Shown: positions 10,205-18,128 of the stretch, piece after piece
Position numbering within the stretch: position 1 is the first letter of the stretch
How the letters are laid out: every line of letters starts with the position of its first letter
Source: [Clostridium] aminophilum DSM 10710
GTDB taxonomy: Bacteria > Bacillota > Clostridia > Lachnospirales > Lachnospiraceae
DNA length: 64,000 bases
Assembly: GCF_000711825.1 (NCBI RefSeq)
Contig: NZ_JONJ01000003.1
Span: 124,001-188,000 of the forward strand
Direction of reading: 5' to 3'
Translations under genes and position numbers: made by a program
Notes under the pieces: model-generated
What the model saw: the letters and a program-made list of their open reading frames with translations, nothing else
What the model was told of the DNA's origin: nothing
Database searches by the model: none

Positions 10205-10519
10205 ATGGCATCAGGCAAAAGATACCTGGAATTCATATTGGAGCAGTTATCGGACTTGGATGATATATCTTATCGAGCTATGATGGGCGAATACATCATA
10301 TATTATCGAAGCAAGGTGGTCGGTGGCATTTACGATGACCGTTTTCTTGTAAAACCCACAAAATCTGCTGTGGCGATGATGCCGAATGCAGATATGGAGC
10401 TGCCATATGAAGGCGCAAAGGCAATGCTGCTTGTCGATGACGTAGAAGACAGGGAATTCCTGCGCAAGCTGTTGGAAGCAATGTATGATGATCTTCCTGC
10501 CCCAAAGAAAAAGAAGTAA
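10205..10519 (+). CDS. TfoX/Sxy N-terminal domain protein
   Basis: About 104 residues with the TfoX_N pattern: ISYRAMMGEYIIYY, then GGIYDDRFLVKPT, a short alpha/beta fold. In Gammaproteobacteria TfoX promotes competence, but stand-alone domains in Firmicutes have no defined role. The frame opens with GTG at 10181 and holds ATGs at 10190, 10199 and 10205. GGGAGAG before 10205 and the MASGKRYLEF start typical of relatives favour 10205. It ends in a run of lysines. Confidence 0.85.
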   Translation: MASGKRYLEFILEQLSDLDDISYRAMMGEYIIYYRSKVVGGIYDDRFLVKPTKSAVAMMPNADMELPYEGAKAMLLVDDVEDREFLRKLLEAMYDDLPAPKKKK

Positions 10520-10562
10520 GGACGAAACAGGCTGACTGCGAATACAGACAGGGTGAACATAA

Positions 10563-11132
10563 ATGAGTAAGCACAAAATGGTGGACGGACGTCTGTTCCA
10601 GATGAATAAAAGTTATGGGCAATTGAAACAGAAGCAGAAAGAAAAAATCTCGGAGTGGATGTACCAGGCCTATCAGAAGCAGACCTCGGAAAAACTGTCG
10701 GATGAGGAAGCACTGCAACTCGTTTTTGATCGGATTGAAGAGGCAAAGATCTGGATTCCGGATCATGAGATCCTTAACCGCTACCGGGCAAAAAAGAACC
10801 AGTTCAAGAAACGCCTTGCCGGAGAAAACGTGCCTCAGCATATCTTTGTGATGGAAAGCATCCTGGAAAAAGCAACGCAGAAGATGGATGCCTTGGAAAA
10901 GAAGATCGAGGAATACGAAGCATTCCAGCCTGAAATCCGGAAGTTGGAGGCATATTATACGAGCCAACAGTGGAAGGACGATTATGCCATGGATGAGGCT
11001 GGTACATTTCCGGACAAACTGAAGCGCGGTGTCCTTTCACAGGATGGTATATGGAATCTGCTGGAACGAAATAAGGAATTGACCCGGAGACTCGGGATTT
11101 CGGAGGTACAGGGGCATGATGAACATGAATGA
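10563..11132 (+). CDS. DUF4298-containing protein
   Basis: A 189-residue soluble protein. Residues ~95-180 match the DUF4298 pattern: a helix pair followed by YYTSQQWKDDY, a short acidic stretch, and KRGVLSQDGIWNLL. The first ~90 residues are helical and highly charged and I do not recognise them. Function is unknown. The gene sits in a run of same-strand genes from bcp onward and overlaps the next gene by 17 bp. Confidence 0.75.
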   Translation: MSKHKMVDGRLFQMNKSYGQLKQKQKEKISEWMYQAYQKQTSEKLSDEEALQLVFDRIEEAKIWIPDHEILNRYRAKKNQFKKRLAGENVPQHIFVMESILEKATQKMDALEKKIEEYEAFQPEIRKLEAYYTSQQWKDDYAMDEAGTFPDKLKRGVLSQDGIWNLLERNKELTRRLGISEVQGHDEHE

Positions 11133-12561
11133 CGGATTATATATTGGCGTAGATGGATGCAGAGGTGGTTGGATCGCCTGCGTCCTGAATCATGGTGAGT
11201 TCCGATTTGAACGATTTGATTCTCTGGAGCAACTTGTCAGCCATTATCCGGAATTTGATGCATTTCTGATTGACATGGCAGTAGGACTCAGATCCAGCGC
11301 AGATCAGTTAAGACCGGATGACCTTGCCCGTAAAGAACTGGGGCAGAAATCATCCTCGATATTTCCGATTCCGTGCCGCCAGGCTGTGTATGCAGATTCG
11401 GAAGAGGAACAGAAGCAGACCAATATCAGAATTCTTGGAAAAAGTCTTTCAAAACAGACCGTTCATATCATCCCGAAGATTAAGGAACTTGATGAATATC
11501 TGAGTCTTCATCCGGAGTATAAAAACCGGATTCTGGAAAGCCACCCAGAGGTGGATTTTGCCAGACTGAATGGATCTGTTGTAATGACCCGGAAGAAAGA
11601 GTATCCGGGCTTTTCGGATAGAGCAGCGATCCTGAAAAGGTATCTGCCCGGGAAAGATTTATCCGGCATGTGGGAGATGGCAAAGAAGCTTAAGTGCAAT
11701 CCGGATGACTTGCTGGATTCCGCCTGTCTTGCAGTGACTGCAGCCCTGGCAGCGGGCGGAATGTGTGAGACGATCCCTGCGGAGCCGGAACAGGATGAAA
11801 GCGGGCTCTATATGAAGCTGACAATTCCAAAAAGGATCATCGGGGTACCGGCAAGCGGACAGAAGGTTGCCATCGTGACCGGCGGAGCCAATGGAATAGG
11901 GAAATGCATAACAGAGGAATTCCGAAAACAGGGCGTAAAGGTCTATGTGATCGATAAAGCGGCGGGCGACCATTATGTTGGGGATATCTCTGACAAGGCT
12001 GTGCTGGAAGCCTTCGCAGAGAAAGTGATCTTTGAGAACGGTGGTGTTGATTATCTGATCAATAATGCGCTGCCGCTAATGAAAGGGATCGATGAGTGCA
12101 GCTATGAGGAGTTCCAGTATGCACTGGCCGTCGGCGTAACTGCGCCGTTCTATCTCTCCAAACTGTTTGCGCCGCATTTCCGGGAAGGTGCCTGCATTAT
12201 CAATATTTCATCTTCCCGTGACCGGATGAGCCAGCCACAGACAGAGAGCTATACAGCGGCAAAGGGCGGGATTGCGGCGCTGACACATGCGATGGCTGCC
12301 AGCTTCGCGGGGAAGGTCCGGGTGAACTCTATTTCCCCTGGATGGATCGATACGGCTTACACGATATATGAAGGCCCGGATGCCTTGCAGCAGCCAGTCG
12401 GTCGCGTCGGCAATCCGATGGATATCGCAAATATGGTTATGTTCCTTTGCTCGGATAAGGCTGGATTCATTACCGGAGAGAATATCTGCATTGATGGCGG
12501 GATGACCAAGCTGATGATTTACCATGACGACCATGGCTGGACCTATACGCCGGAAGAATAA
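11116..12561 (+). CDS. DUF429 - short-chain dehydrogenase fusion protein
   Basis: A 481-residue two-domain protein in one uninterrupted frame. Residues 1-~240 are DUF429 (YIGVDGCRGGW, FLIDMAVGLRS, HPEVDFARLNG), an RNase H-like fold of unknown activity. Residues ~248-470 are a short-chain dehydrogenase: TGGANGIG (255-262) binds the dinucleotide, NISSS near 365 and Y379-x3-K383 form the catalytic set, and the C-terminal GENICIDGG is typical. The linker is short. The substrate cannot be read from sequence. It overlaps the DUF4298 gene and is followed by a ribosome site and a glycosylase remnant. Confidence 0.85.
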   Translation: MMNMNDGLYIGVDGCRGGWIACVLNHGEFRFERFDSLEQLVSHYPEFDAFLIDMAVGLRSSADQLRPDDLARKELGQKSSSIFPIPCRQAVYADSEEEQKQTNIRILGKSLSKQTVHIIPKIKELDEYLSLHPEYKNRILESHPEVDFARLNGSVVMTRKKEYPGFSDRAAILKRYLPGKDLSGMWEMAKKLKCNPDDLLDSACLAVTAALAAGGMCETIPAEPEQDESGLYMKLTIPKRIIGVPASGQKVAIVTGGANGIGKCITEEFRKQGVKVYVIDKAAGDHYVGDISDKAVLEAFAEKVIFENGGVDYLINNALPLMKGIDECSYEEFQYALAVGVTAPFYLSKLFAPHFREGACIINISSSRDRMSQPQTESYTAAKGGIAALTHAMAASFAGKVRVNSISPGWIDTAYTIYEGPDALQQPVGRVGNPMDIANMVMFLCSDKAGFITGENICIDGGMTKLMIYHDDHGWTYTPEE

Positions 12562-12572
12562 AGGAGAATGGC

Positions 12573-12675
12573 ATGGGCTACTGTACCTGGGCCATGATAA
12601 GGGGCCAATCCCGGTGAGCAACGGATTATCAGACAGATAAGTAAGGATCTCAAGAAGCATGGCTTCAAATTTTCC
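12573..12675 (+). pseudogene. Remnant of DNA-3-methyladenine glycosylase I
   Basis: AAGGAG followed by ATG at 12573 opens a peptide MGYCTWA, like the N terminus of Tag glycosylases (C-x-W-A). After a break the plus strand encodes EQRIIRQISKDLKKHGFKF, resembling the C-terminal SKxLKKRGFKFVG block of the same family. The ~150 residues between are gone and the 3' end runs into an IS256 remnant. I read this as a base-excision-repair gene collapsed by deletion and insertion. The match is by eye and short. Confidence 0.45.
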
Positions 12676-12983
12676 CAGTTAACCCGTTCTGTTGTGTTGT
12701 TGGTTCGGATCCTGTTCCAGTGTTCGGTTGGATAGTCCATGTATGTGAGCGTCTCTTCGATGCCTTCTTCAACTTTGTGTGCAGCTTGGGAAAGCTTCAT
12801 TTCACGGAGCTTTTCAGCAACAGCGGCTGCTTTGGTGCGTGCCGCCTCCTTGCTTTCCTGCGCATGTATTGCTTTCAGCATCATAGAGACAGTTCGCATC
12901 TTGGTTCTTGGCGTGACAGTGAATACATTTCTGTAGAAATGTACAGTGCATCGCTGATAGCGTGCATCAGGAAAAACTTCCAA
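12670..12983 (-). mobile_element. IS256-family transposase remnant
   Basis: The minus strand encodes about 105 residues of an IS256 (mutator-type) transposase: FPDARYQRCTVHFYRNVF, LKAIHAQESKEAA, EETLTYMDYP and RIRTNNTTERVN. These are the central-to-C-terminal blocks around the last catalytic acid. Both ends are missing: the N-terminal ~200 residues and the C-terminal tail after the TERxN motif. No inverted repeats remain. It abuts the glycosylase remnant on one side and the stop of a membrane-protein gene on the other. Confidence 0.85.
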
Positions 12984-13442
12984 TTAAACCTGCAGCGGGT
13001 GATTGGTTAAAATACGAATCCCGGCGAACATGACGATTGTTCCGGCGGTCAAAAAGGAAAACATCAGAATTCTGCCGGCTCTCTGAGCATCTTTCGGCTT
13101 TGGATCCTCGGCTGTCCCGGCAAACACAAGCCCCAGCGCTGCACCGATGTAGGAAAAAATGAAACCGCCAGCGGCGAGTGCAAATCCTGCCATGTCGAGC
13201 CCGTCAATCGGAAATAGAGAATTGAAGAGCACAAATATCATTACGGCCAGTATCAGAATCACAATCGGGCCCATGATACGAACGGTACGCAGAGTGCTTT
13301 TCGCCTCCCGCACGGTTTCCGGATTACGGCAGAGTTTGTCATCGTTCAGGATGGCCCGGTTTCTGCCGGCTGCGTTCAGAAGAATATAACCCCAGATGGA
13401 TGCGACAACAATCCAGGGGATACAGAAAACAATTTCAAACAT
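12984..13442 (-). CDS. Hypothetical four-helix membrane protein
   Basis: A 152-residue protein with four hydrophobic segments (about residues 3-22, 58-76, 84-108 and 125-145), a basic loop after the first, and no motif I recognise. The start at 13442 has only a weak upstream ribosome site. Its stop falls at the edge of the IS256 remnant, so its last few residues (NHPLQV) may be altered by that insertion. No partner gene is evident. Confidence 0.6.
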   Translation of the reverse strand: MFEIVFCIPWIVVASIWGYILLNAAGRNRAILNDDKLCRNPETVREAKSTLRTVRIMGPIVILILAVMIFVLFNSLFPIDGLDMAGFALAAGGFIFSYIGAALGLVFAGTAEDPKPKDAQRAGRILMFSFLTAGTIVMFAGIRILTNHPLQV

Positions 13443-13620
13443 GATTGATAGTATTCAACGGTATGTCAACCGGATCGATGCTTGTTTACGGTACGATGAT
13501 TTGAATATAAGTATTATATCTCCAAATCGCGAATTATGCCATTTTATCCGTGGAAGAGAATGGATCCGGATCTTTCGCATGATAGAGGCCCGCTTCAGGG
13601 AAAACTTTTTTCAGGTAAAT

Positions 13621-13740
13621 CTAAGCACCGGGTGGTAGAACTAAGTTCCGGGTGATAGAACTAAGTGCCGGATGGTAAACCTAAGCTCCGGATGGTAAAC
13701 CTAAGCTTCAGATGGTAAACCTAAACTTCAGATGGTAAAT
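13621..13740. repeat. Six-unit 20 bp tandem repeat array
   Basis: Six consecutive 20 bp units run in exact register, with consensus CTAAGYTCCGGATGGTARAC. The first two carry GGGTG and the last two TTCAGATG, so the array drifts steadily from one end to the other. A partial unit may precede it at ~13605. The surrounding 13443-13941 stretch has no credible gene. Period and drift fit replication slippage, or the repeated transposase-binding sites found at ends of IS21-like elements. No transposase gene remains here. Confidence 0.9.
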
Positions 13741-13941
13741 CGTATGTATTCCCGACAATCTACCGGGATTTCGTTTTGGGGAAATGTTGCAGAAAGGGGA
13801 TTACGGCTGTGAAATCATATAATTATTACTTATAAAATATTATGATTTTCCGACTTTTTGCCGATATAGTTTAAAATAACAGTATTCTCTATTCTAAGAG
13901 ACGATGAAGATCTAACACATACTCTTTGAAAGGAGGACACC

Positions 13942-14577
13942 ATGACAAATCGAAGGAAAAGAATATTTGCTGCGGTGTGGACCGCAATTCTGCTTGTTCT
14001 GACCATGACTCTGACCGGATATGCAAAGACGAGATCTGCGTACAGCCTGATTGGAGCATCTGATGAAGGAGCCTATGTAAACCGGTTCTTTGGATATCAG
14101 CTGGAAGCACTGGATGGTTTCCGCTTTCAGAGCGACGAAGAGCTGGTAAAAAGCGGAGAGATTCCGGCAGACCTTCTTGAAGATGAGAGCGCTTTGCGGA
14201 AGAAACTGGAAGCCGGAGAAGTCTATGTGATCGCGTATGCTGAGACAAAAAATTATGACAGTATCAATATTGTTGTGGGAGACAGCGGAAAAGGAGCGGA
14301 CGAGACAGACCGGCTGATCGATGAGGACAGCCTGAACGCGGCGAAAACGGCGTTGGAAAACAGTGGCTTTAAGGTGGATCGGATCAGTATTGACCGGGAA
14401 TATATCGCTGGAAAACTTCGTTATGTGTTGAACACCAAAGCGACCATACGGGATCTGACCCTGTATCAGAAACAGGTTATTCTTGCAAAAAACGGATTCT
14501 ACCTCTGCATTACGGCAGCATCGGTAGGAGATGACAAGATGGAGCAGATCTTTGAAAAGCTTTCGGCAGTTTCGTAA
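13942..14577 (+). CDS. Secreted protein with signal peptide, function unknown
   Basis: A 211-residue protein with a classic signal peptide: basic MTNRRKRIF, a hydrophobic core to about residue 26, then TGYAKTRSA where cleavage is likely. The mature part is rich in short beta strands and acidic residues, and its size and pattern (FFGYQLEALDGFRF, YVIAYAETKNYDSINIVV) suggest a PsbP/DcrB-like fold, though I cannot confirm that. AAAGGAGGA precedes the ATG. A hairpin terminator follows at 14683. It stands alone. Confidence 0.75.
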   Translation: MTNRRKRIFAAVWTAILLVLTMTLTGYAKTRSAYSLIGASDEGAYVNRFFGYQLEALDGFRFQSDEELVKSGEIPADLLEDESALRKKLEAGEVYVIAYAETKNYDSINIVVGDSGKGADETDRLIDEDSLNAAKTALENSGFKVDRISIDREYIAGKLRYVLNTKATIRDLTLYQKQVILAKNGFYLCITAASVGDDKMEQIFEKLSAVS

Positions 14578-14682
14578 GACAAGGAAGACAGTGATCAGAG
14601 AAATGCCGGACCGGGGGGCGCTCAGTCTATGATCCGGCGGCAATCAAAATAAAAGACAATAATTGCACATGAATCATGATTT

Positions 14683-14721
14683 GACCGGCACGGAAAGGAA
14701 AGACGGACGTGCCGGTCTTTT
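14683..14721 (+). terminator. Intrinsic terminator
   Basis: GACCGGCACG (14683-14692) pairs perfectly with CGTGCCGGTC (14708-14717), followed by TTTT. It lies 105 bp after the secreted-protein gene and is the main feature of the 14578-14922 gap. The rest of that gap holds an AT-rich stretch, probably the promoter region of the next gene (TATAGTATATA near 14870). Confidence 0.8.
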
Positions 14722-14922
14722 GCGGTATAGGAATTTACTCCGAAATACCATATTCCAGAAAAAACGCTTCGCGCGGATTCCGTGGAATTGAAAAAACGCT
14801 GAGCGGAAGATACGGGAAAAATACAAAAGATAGCAAACAATTAAATTGCGCTAAATCAAAAAGAATGGTATAGTATATACCGTTGCATGAAAAGCAGACT
14901 TTATAAACAGGTAAGGAGATTT

Positions 14923-15849
14923 ATGCTTAACTGGAAAAAACCGACTGCCGATCTTGTACCACTTATGAAAGAGTGCATCCAGGAATCCGGTATGACCGGC
15001 AGCGATACATGTGCGGCAAATATATTTTTGCTCCGGGAAAAATACGATACCCGTATTGCAGTGGAAGACGGCTTCCTATATCGCTGGTATCAAAATGATA
15101 AGATTCCGGGCAGAAGCGGCGTGACGTTCCCGCTGGGAAAGGGCAATATCGCCGATGCGATCCGGCGTCTTGCGGAAGACCGCAGGGAGAGAAATCTTCC
15201 GATGGATATGATCCTTCTGGGAGAAGACCAGATCGAAGAACTCCGGTCGCAGAATATGGAAGGATCATTTACTACCGATGAGGCCAACTGGGATTACGTG
15301 TATGATGCGGAACATCTGGCCTTTCTTCCGGGGAAAGAGAATAATAAGAAGAGAAACCGGGTGAACCGGTTTATGCGTCGGTATCCGGAGTGGAGCATCC
15401 GCTATATCGATCACGAGGAACAGGAGGATCTTCTGGCTGATCTTCTGAAAGTAGAAGAGCGCTGGCTTTCCGCACAGGAAGACAAAGATCCGGCCATTTC
15501 CATCGAACAGTCCGAGATTCACGAGGCAGTCCGGCTTTGGAATGAGCTTCCGCTGATCGGAGCGGTTATCTATGCGGAGGATAAGCCGGTAGCCATGACA
15601 GTTGCCTCGGAGATCAACAACGGAGTCTATGATATTCTTTTTGAAAAGAGCTATGGTTCGTATGCACAGGACGGCGGATTTGCGATGATCAACAAGTGTT
15701 TTGCGGAACATCTGCTGGAAAACTGGAATGCAAAATGGATCAACCGGGAAGAAGATATGGGAATTCCGGGGCTTCGCAGAGCCAAAATGATGTACCAGCC
15801 GGATCTGCGATTCAAGAAATTTGAATACCGGAGCGCCGGAATTCAGTGA
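14923..15849 (+). CDS. DUF2156 protein (phosphatidylglycerol lysyltransferase C-terminal-like, GNAT fold)
   Basis: About 308 residues with two tandem acyltransferase-like halves, as in DUF2156 proteins related to the soluble domain of MprF. Landmarks are WDYVYDAEHLAFLPGKE, NRVNRFMRRYPEW, KPVAMTVASEI and a C-terminal NWNAKWINREEDMGIPGLR. There are no membrane segments, so it is not a full lipid-flipping MprF. Substrate unknown. An ATG at 14887 is in frame, but AAGGAG just before 14923 marks that start. A terminator follows at 15876. Confidence 0.8.
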   Translation: MLNWKKPTADLVPLMKECIQESGMTGSDTCAANIFLLREKYDTRIAVEDGFLYRWYQNDKIPGRSGVTFPLGKGNIADAIRRLAEDRRERNLPMDMILLGEDQIEELRSQNMEGSFTTDEANWDYVYDAEHLAFLPGKENNKKRNRVNRFMRRYPEWSIRYIDHEEQEDLLADLLKVEERWLSAQEDKDPAISIEQSEIHEAVRLWNELPLIGAVIYAEDKPVAMTVASEINNGVYDILFEKSYGSYAQDGGFAMINKCFAEHLLENWNAKWINREEDMGIPGLRRAKMMYQPDLRFKKFEYRSAGIQ

Positions 15850-15875
15850 TAAAAGCAGAAGCCAATCAGCGAGGG

Positions 15876-15912
15876 AGACATTTGTCCAGATGACAGATGT
15901 CTTCTTTTTTTG
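15876..15912 (+). terminator. Intrinsic terminator
   Basis: AGACATTTGTC pairs with GACAGATGTCT (11 bp with one G-U) around a 5-base loop, followed by TCTTTTTTT. It ends transcription of the DUF2156 gene. The remaining gap to 16263 holds one copy of a dispersed repeat and no gene. Confidence 0.85.
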
Positions 15913-15951
15913 CGGCTAACTCGCCAAAGATCACGCCCCGGTGAGGCCGAA

Positions 15952-16005
15952 GCAACTGCCGCGAAACGATCAAAACTTGAGAAGCATGTTTCTGCTCGTT
16001 TTTTG
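15952..16005. repeat. Dispersed ~50 bp repeat, copy A
   Basis: The block RACTGCCGCGAAACG, then CAAAACTTG, GAAGC and TGTTTC recurs at 33416-33470 with similar spacing. GAAAC near the start can pair with GTTTC near the end. Both copies sit in intergenic space beside terminators. It may belong to a genome-wide repeat family, which one window cannot show. Confidence 0.55.
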
Positions 16006-16263
16006 GAAAAGCGCTCCGCCAACGAAGGAGTCAACTTGCGGTAACCAGCGGCAAGTACCCAGCGACAAGTGAAGAGCGGTACGTGATCAGCGGCACGCAG
16101 AGCCCATGAGTCTTGGGAGGGGGAACCGAAGAATCCCATGCGGAATTTGTTCTGTGATATGATATAAAAACTTTCTATCGCTGACGATTAAAAGGATGTA
16201 ATTGTCGGTCATCCGTTTCAATTTTATACTATGCAACAACATTGATAGAGAAAGGGAACGGAT

Positions 16264-17472
16264 ATGGCAGACCGAAGAGAAAAAATCAGAAAATTTGTGG
16301 AAGAGCATTTAACGACGTATCAGGATATCGCATTACAGATTCATGCAAATCCGGAAGTTTCCGATTTTGAGTTTTTTGCCAGCAAAACGCTTTCAGAACA
16401 GCTGAAGAAGGAAGGTTTCGAAATTGAGCTTCCGGCGGCCGGTCACCGAACCGGATTTGCGGCTTACTATAAGAGCGGAAAACCGGGGCCGGTTGCTGTG
16501 TTTCTGGCAGAGTATGATGCGCTTGCCGGGCTTGGACACGGATGCGGCCACAATATTTTCGGAGCAACATCCGCACTGGCCGGAGCTGCTTTGAAGCAGG
16601 TGATTGATGAAGTCGGCGGTGAAGTCCGTGTTTACGGAACACCCGGAGAAGAAGGCGGACAGAATGGCAGCGCTAAGGGCTCGTTTGTACGCGAGGGATA
16701 TTTCAAAGATGCGGATTTTGCACTTTGCACGCATCCGGGCGGCAGTCCGGAGCATACGCTCTCTGCCAGAAACTACGCCTGCGCACCGGTAGACATCGAA
16801 TTCCACGGAAAATCGGCACATGCGGCGGGAGATCCGCAGGACGGTATCAACGCACTGGATGCACAGATCCTTGTATACAATGGAATATCGGTGCTCCGAC
16901 AGCAGCTGACTGACCGGATCCGGATTCACGGTGTGATTGTTGAGGGCGGTTCGGCGCCGAATGTCATTCCGGATTACACCAGGTCCAAATGGTACATACG
17001 GGCAACAGACATTGAGACGCTTCATGAACTCAAGAAAAAGGTGGAAAACATCGTTCAGGGCGCCGCACTGGCGACCGGATGCACGGGAAGTCTGAAACTC
17101 TATCAGAACCTCGTGGAGAATATGGTGGTAACACCGTCGTTTGACGCAGTCTATGAAAAGAATCTGGCGCTTTTCGGCGAGAAGATCACCCACAAGCCGG
17201 ACAAGATTGAAGCGGGTTCCAGCGATGTGGGAAATGTATCTCAGGTTGTTCCGACCATCCAGACGTATATCTCGATCTCGGATACGAAGATTGCCGGTCA
17301 CTCTCCGGATTTTGTGAAGGCGGCGGCAAGCGAAAAGGGATTGAAAGCCATCGGGCTTGGCGCCGGCGTTCTGGCATTTACGGCGCTTGATCTTCTGGAA
17401 GATTCGGAGCTTCTGGAAAAGATCCGGGAAGATCACCGTAACCATGTGGAGCACCAGAAGGATATCGAATGA
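16264..17472 (+). CDS. M20-family amidohydrolase (AbgB / aminoacylase-like)
   Basis: A 402-residue metal-dependent amidohydrolase of the M20D group, which cleaves N-acyl or aminobenzoyl-glutamate-type amides. Metal and catalytic landmarks are AEYDALAGLGHGCGHN, GTPGEEGG, the dimerisation-domain HGKSAHAAGDPQDGINAL, and SSDVGNVSQVVP near the C terminus. The length is normal. A purine-rich AAAGGGA precedes the ATG. It is monocistronic in this view, so the true substrate is not indicated by neighbours. Confidence 0.9.
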   Translation: MADRREKIRKFVEEHLTTYQDIALQIHANPEVSDFEFFASKTLSEQLKKEGFEIELPAAGHRTGFAAYYKSGKPGPVAVFLAEYDALAGLGHGCGHNIFGATSALAGAALKQVIDEVGGEVRVYGTPGEEGGQNGSAKGSFVREGYFKDADFALCTHPGGSPEHTLSARNYACAPVDIEFHGKSAHAAGDPQDGINALDAQILVYNGISVLRQQLTDRIRIHGVIVEGGSAPNVIPDYTRSKWYIRATDIETLHELKKKVENIVQGAALATGCTGSLKLYQNLVENMVVTPSFDAVYEKNLALFGEKITHKPDKIEAGSSDVGNVSQVVPTIQTYISISDTKIAGHSPDFVKAAASEKGLKAIGLGAGVLAFTALDLLEDSELLEKIREDHRNHVEHQKDIE

Positions 17473-17651
17473 CATTCGAAAACTCTTCCGCGCATCATGC
17501 CTGAAATACTTATGTAGGAATGCTTTCTGGATATTATTACCGATGTTATATGACAGGAGCATGATATGAATGACTGTAAATTGAAAAATAACAATGACAG
17601 ATGTAATATCAAAGTATCATAAGTCATACCGGCTTGTAATAGAAAAAAAGG

Positions 17652-17846
17652 ATGGCTTTTCAGGGAACACACTGTGGAACCTGTCGGAGATGCAAATTCA
17701 AGCGCGCAAAATGCGGACGGGTCTATGATCCTGAAAAATGAAATCCGAAGCACAACATAGAGCCGGAAACAATAGCTGACAATCTTCCGGAGGACTGGAA
17801 ATGTCCTCTCTGCCGTAAAGGTAGGGAACAGTTTAAGCAGGTTTAA
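17652..17846 (+). pseudogene. Rubredoxin-like gene with in-frame TGA
   Basis: The frame from ATG 17652 reads CGRVYDPEK, then TGA at 17739, then NPKHNIEPETIADNLPEDWK, CPLCRKGREQF and a stop. This is a rubredoxin fold in which the conserved Gly after YDPEK has become TGA (a one-base change from GGA). The first metal-binding pair is also degraded (CKFKRAKCG instead of C-x-x-C-G). The TGA does not replace a Cys, so a selenoprotein is unlikely. It lies just upstream of a winged-helix gene and an MBL-rubredoxin fusion. Confidence 0.75.
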
Positions 17847-17868
17847 TGGAGCAAAGGAGGAGGCCATC

Positions 17869-18051
17869 ATGAGTGAGAAGGAACAGATTTTAGAAGCTAT
17901 GCGCAAGGCCGGTGAACCGCTGAATGCCGGCAAGGTGGCAGAACTGACCGGTCTTGACCGTAAAGTGGTCGATAAGGCATTTGCTGCAATGAAAAAAGAC
18001 GGATCAATTGTATCCCCGGTCAGATGCAAATGGGAGCCCGCTGAGAAATAA
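17869..18051 (+). CDS. Small winged-helix regulator
   Basis: A 60-residue protein, SEKEQILEAMRKAGEPLNAGKVAELTGLDRKVVDKAFAAMKKDG, forming a compact winged helix (three helices then a SIVSPVRCKWEP wing). It follows a strong GGAGGAGG site. Between a rubredoxin remnant and an MBL-rubredoxin gene, it is probably a local redox or metabolite regulator. No sensor domain is present and the operator is not evident. Confidence 0.7.
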   Translation: MSEKEQILEAMRKAGEPLNAGKVAELTGLDRKVVDKAFAAMKKDGSIVSPVRCKWEPAEK

Positions 18052-18128
18052 AGAAGGCGTGATGGAAAACCTGCTGAAAATGCAGCATGGAAGCAGGAGA
18101 TGATATTCAAAAAATGGAGGATGAGCAA

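Noticed and set aside
13396-13638. 80-residue frame overlapping the membrane gene and the tandem array
   Set aside because: No ribosome site; its first part is antisense to a better gene and its end lies in the repeat.
13621-13740. Possible CRISPR array in the 20 bp tandem units
   Set aside because: Units are contiguous with no spacers and drift gradually. No cas gene is present.
17739-17741. TGA as selenocysteine in the rubredoxin frame
   Set aside because: The TGA aligns to a conserved Gly, not a metal-binding Cys, and the first Cys pair is already degraded, so a dead gene is simpler.
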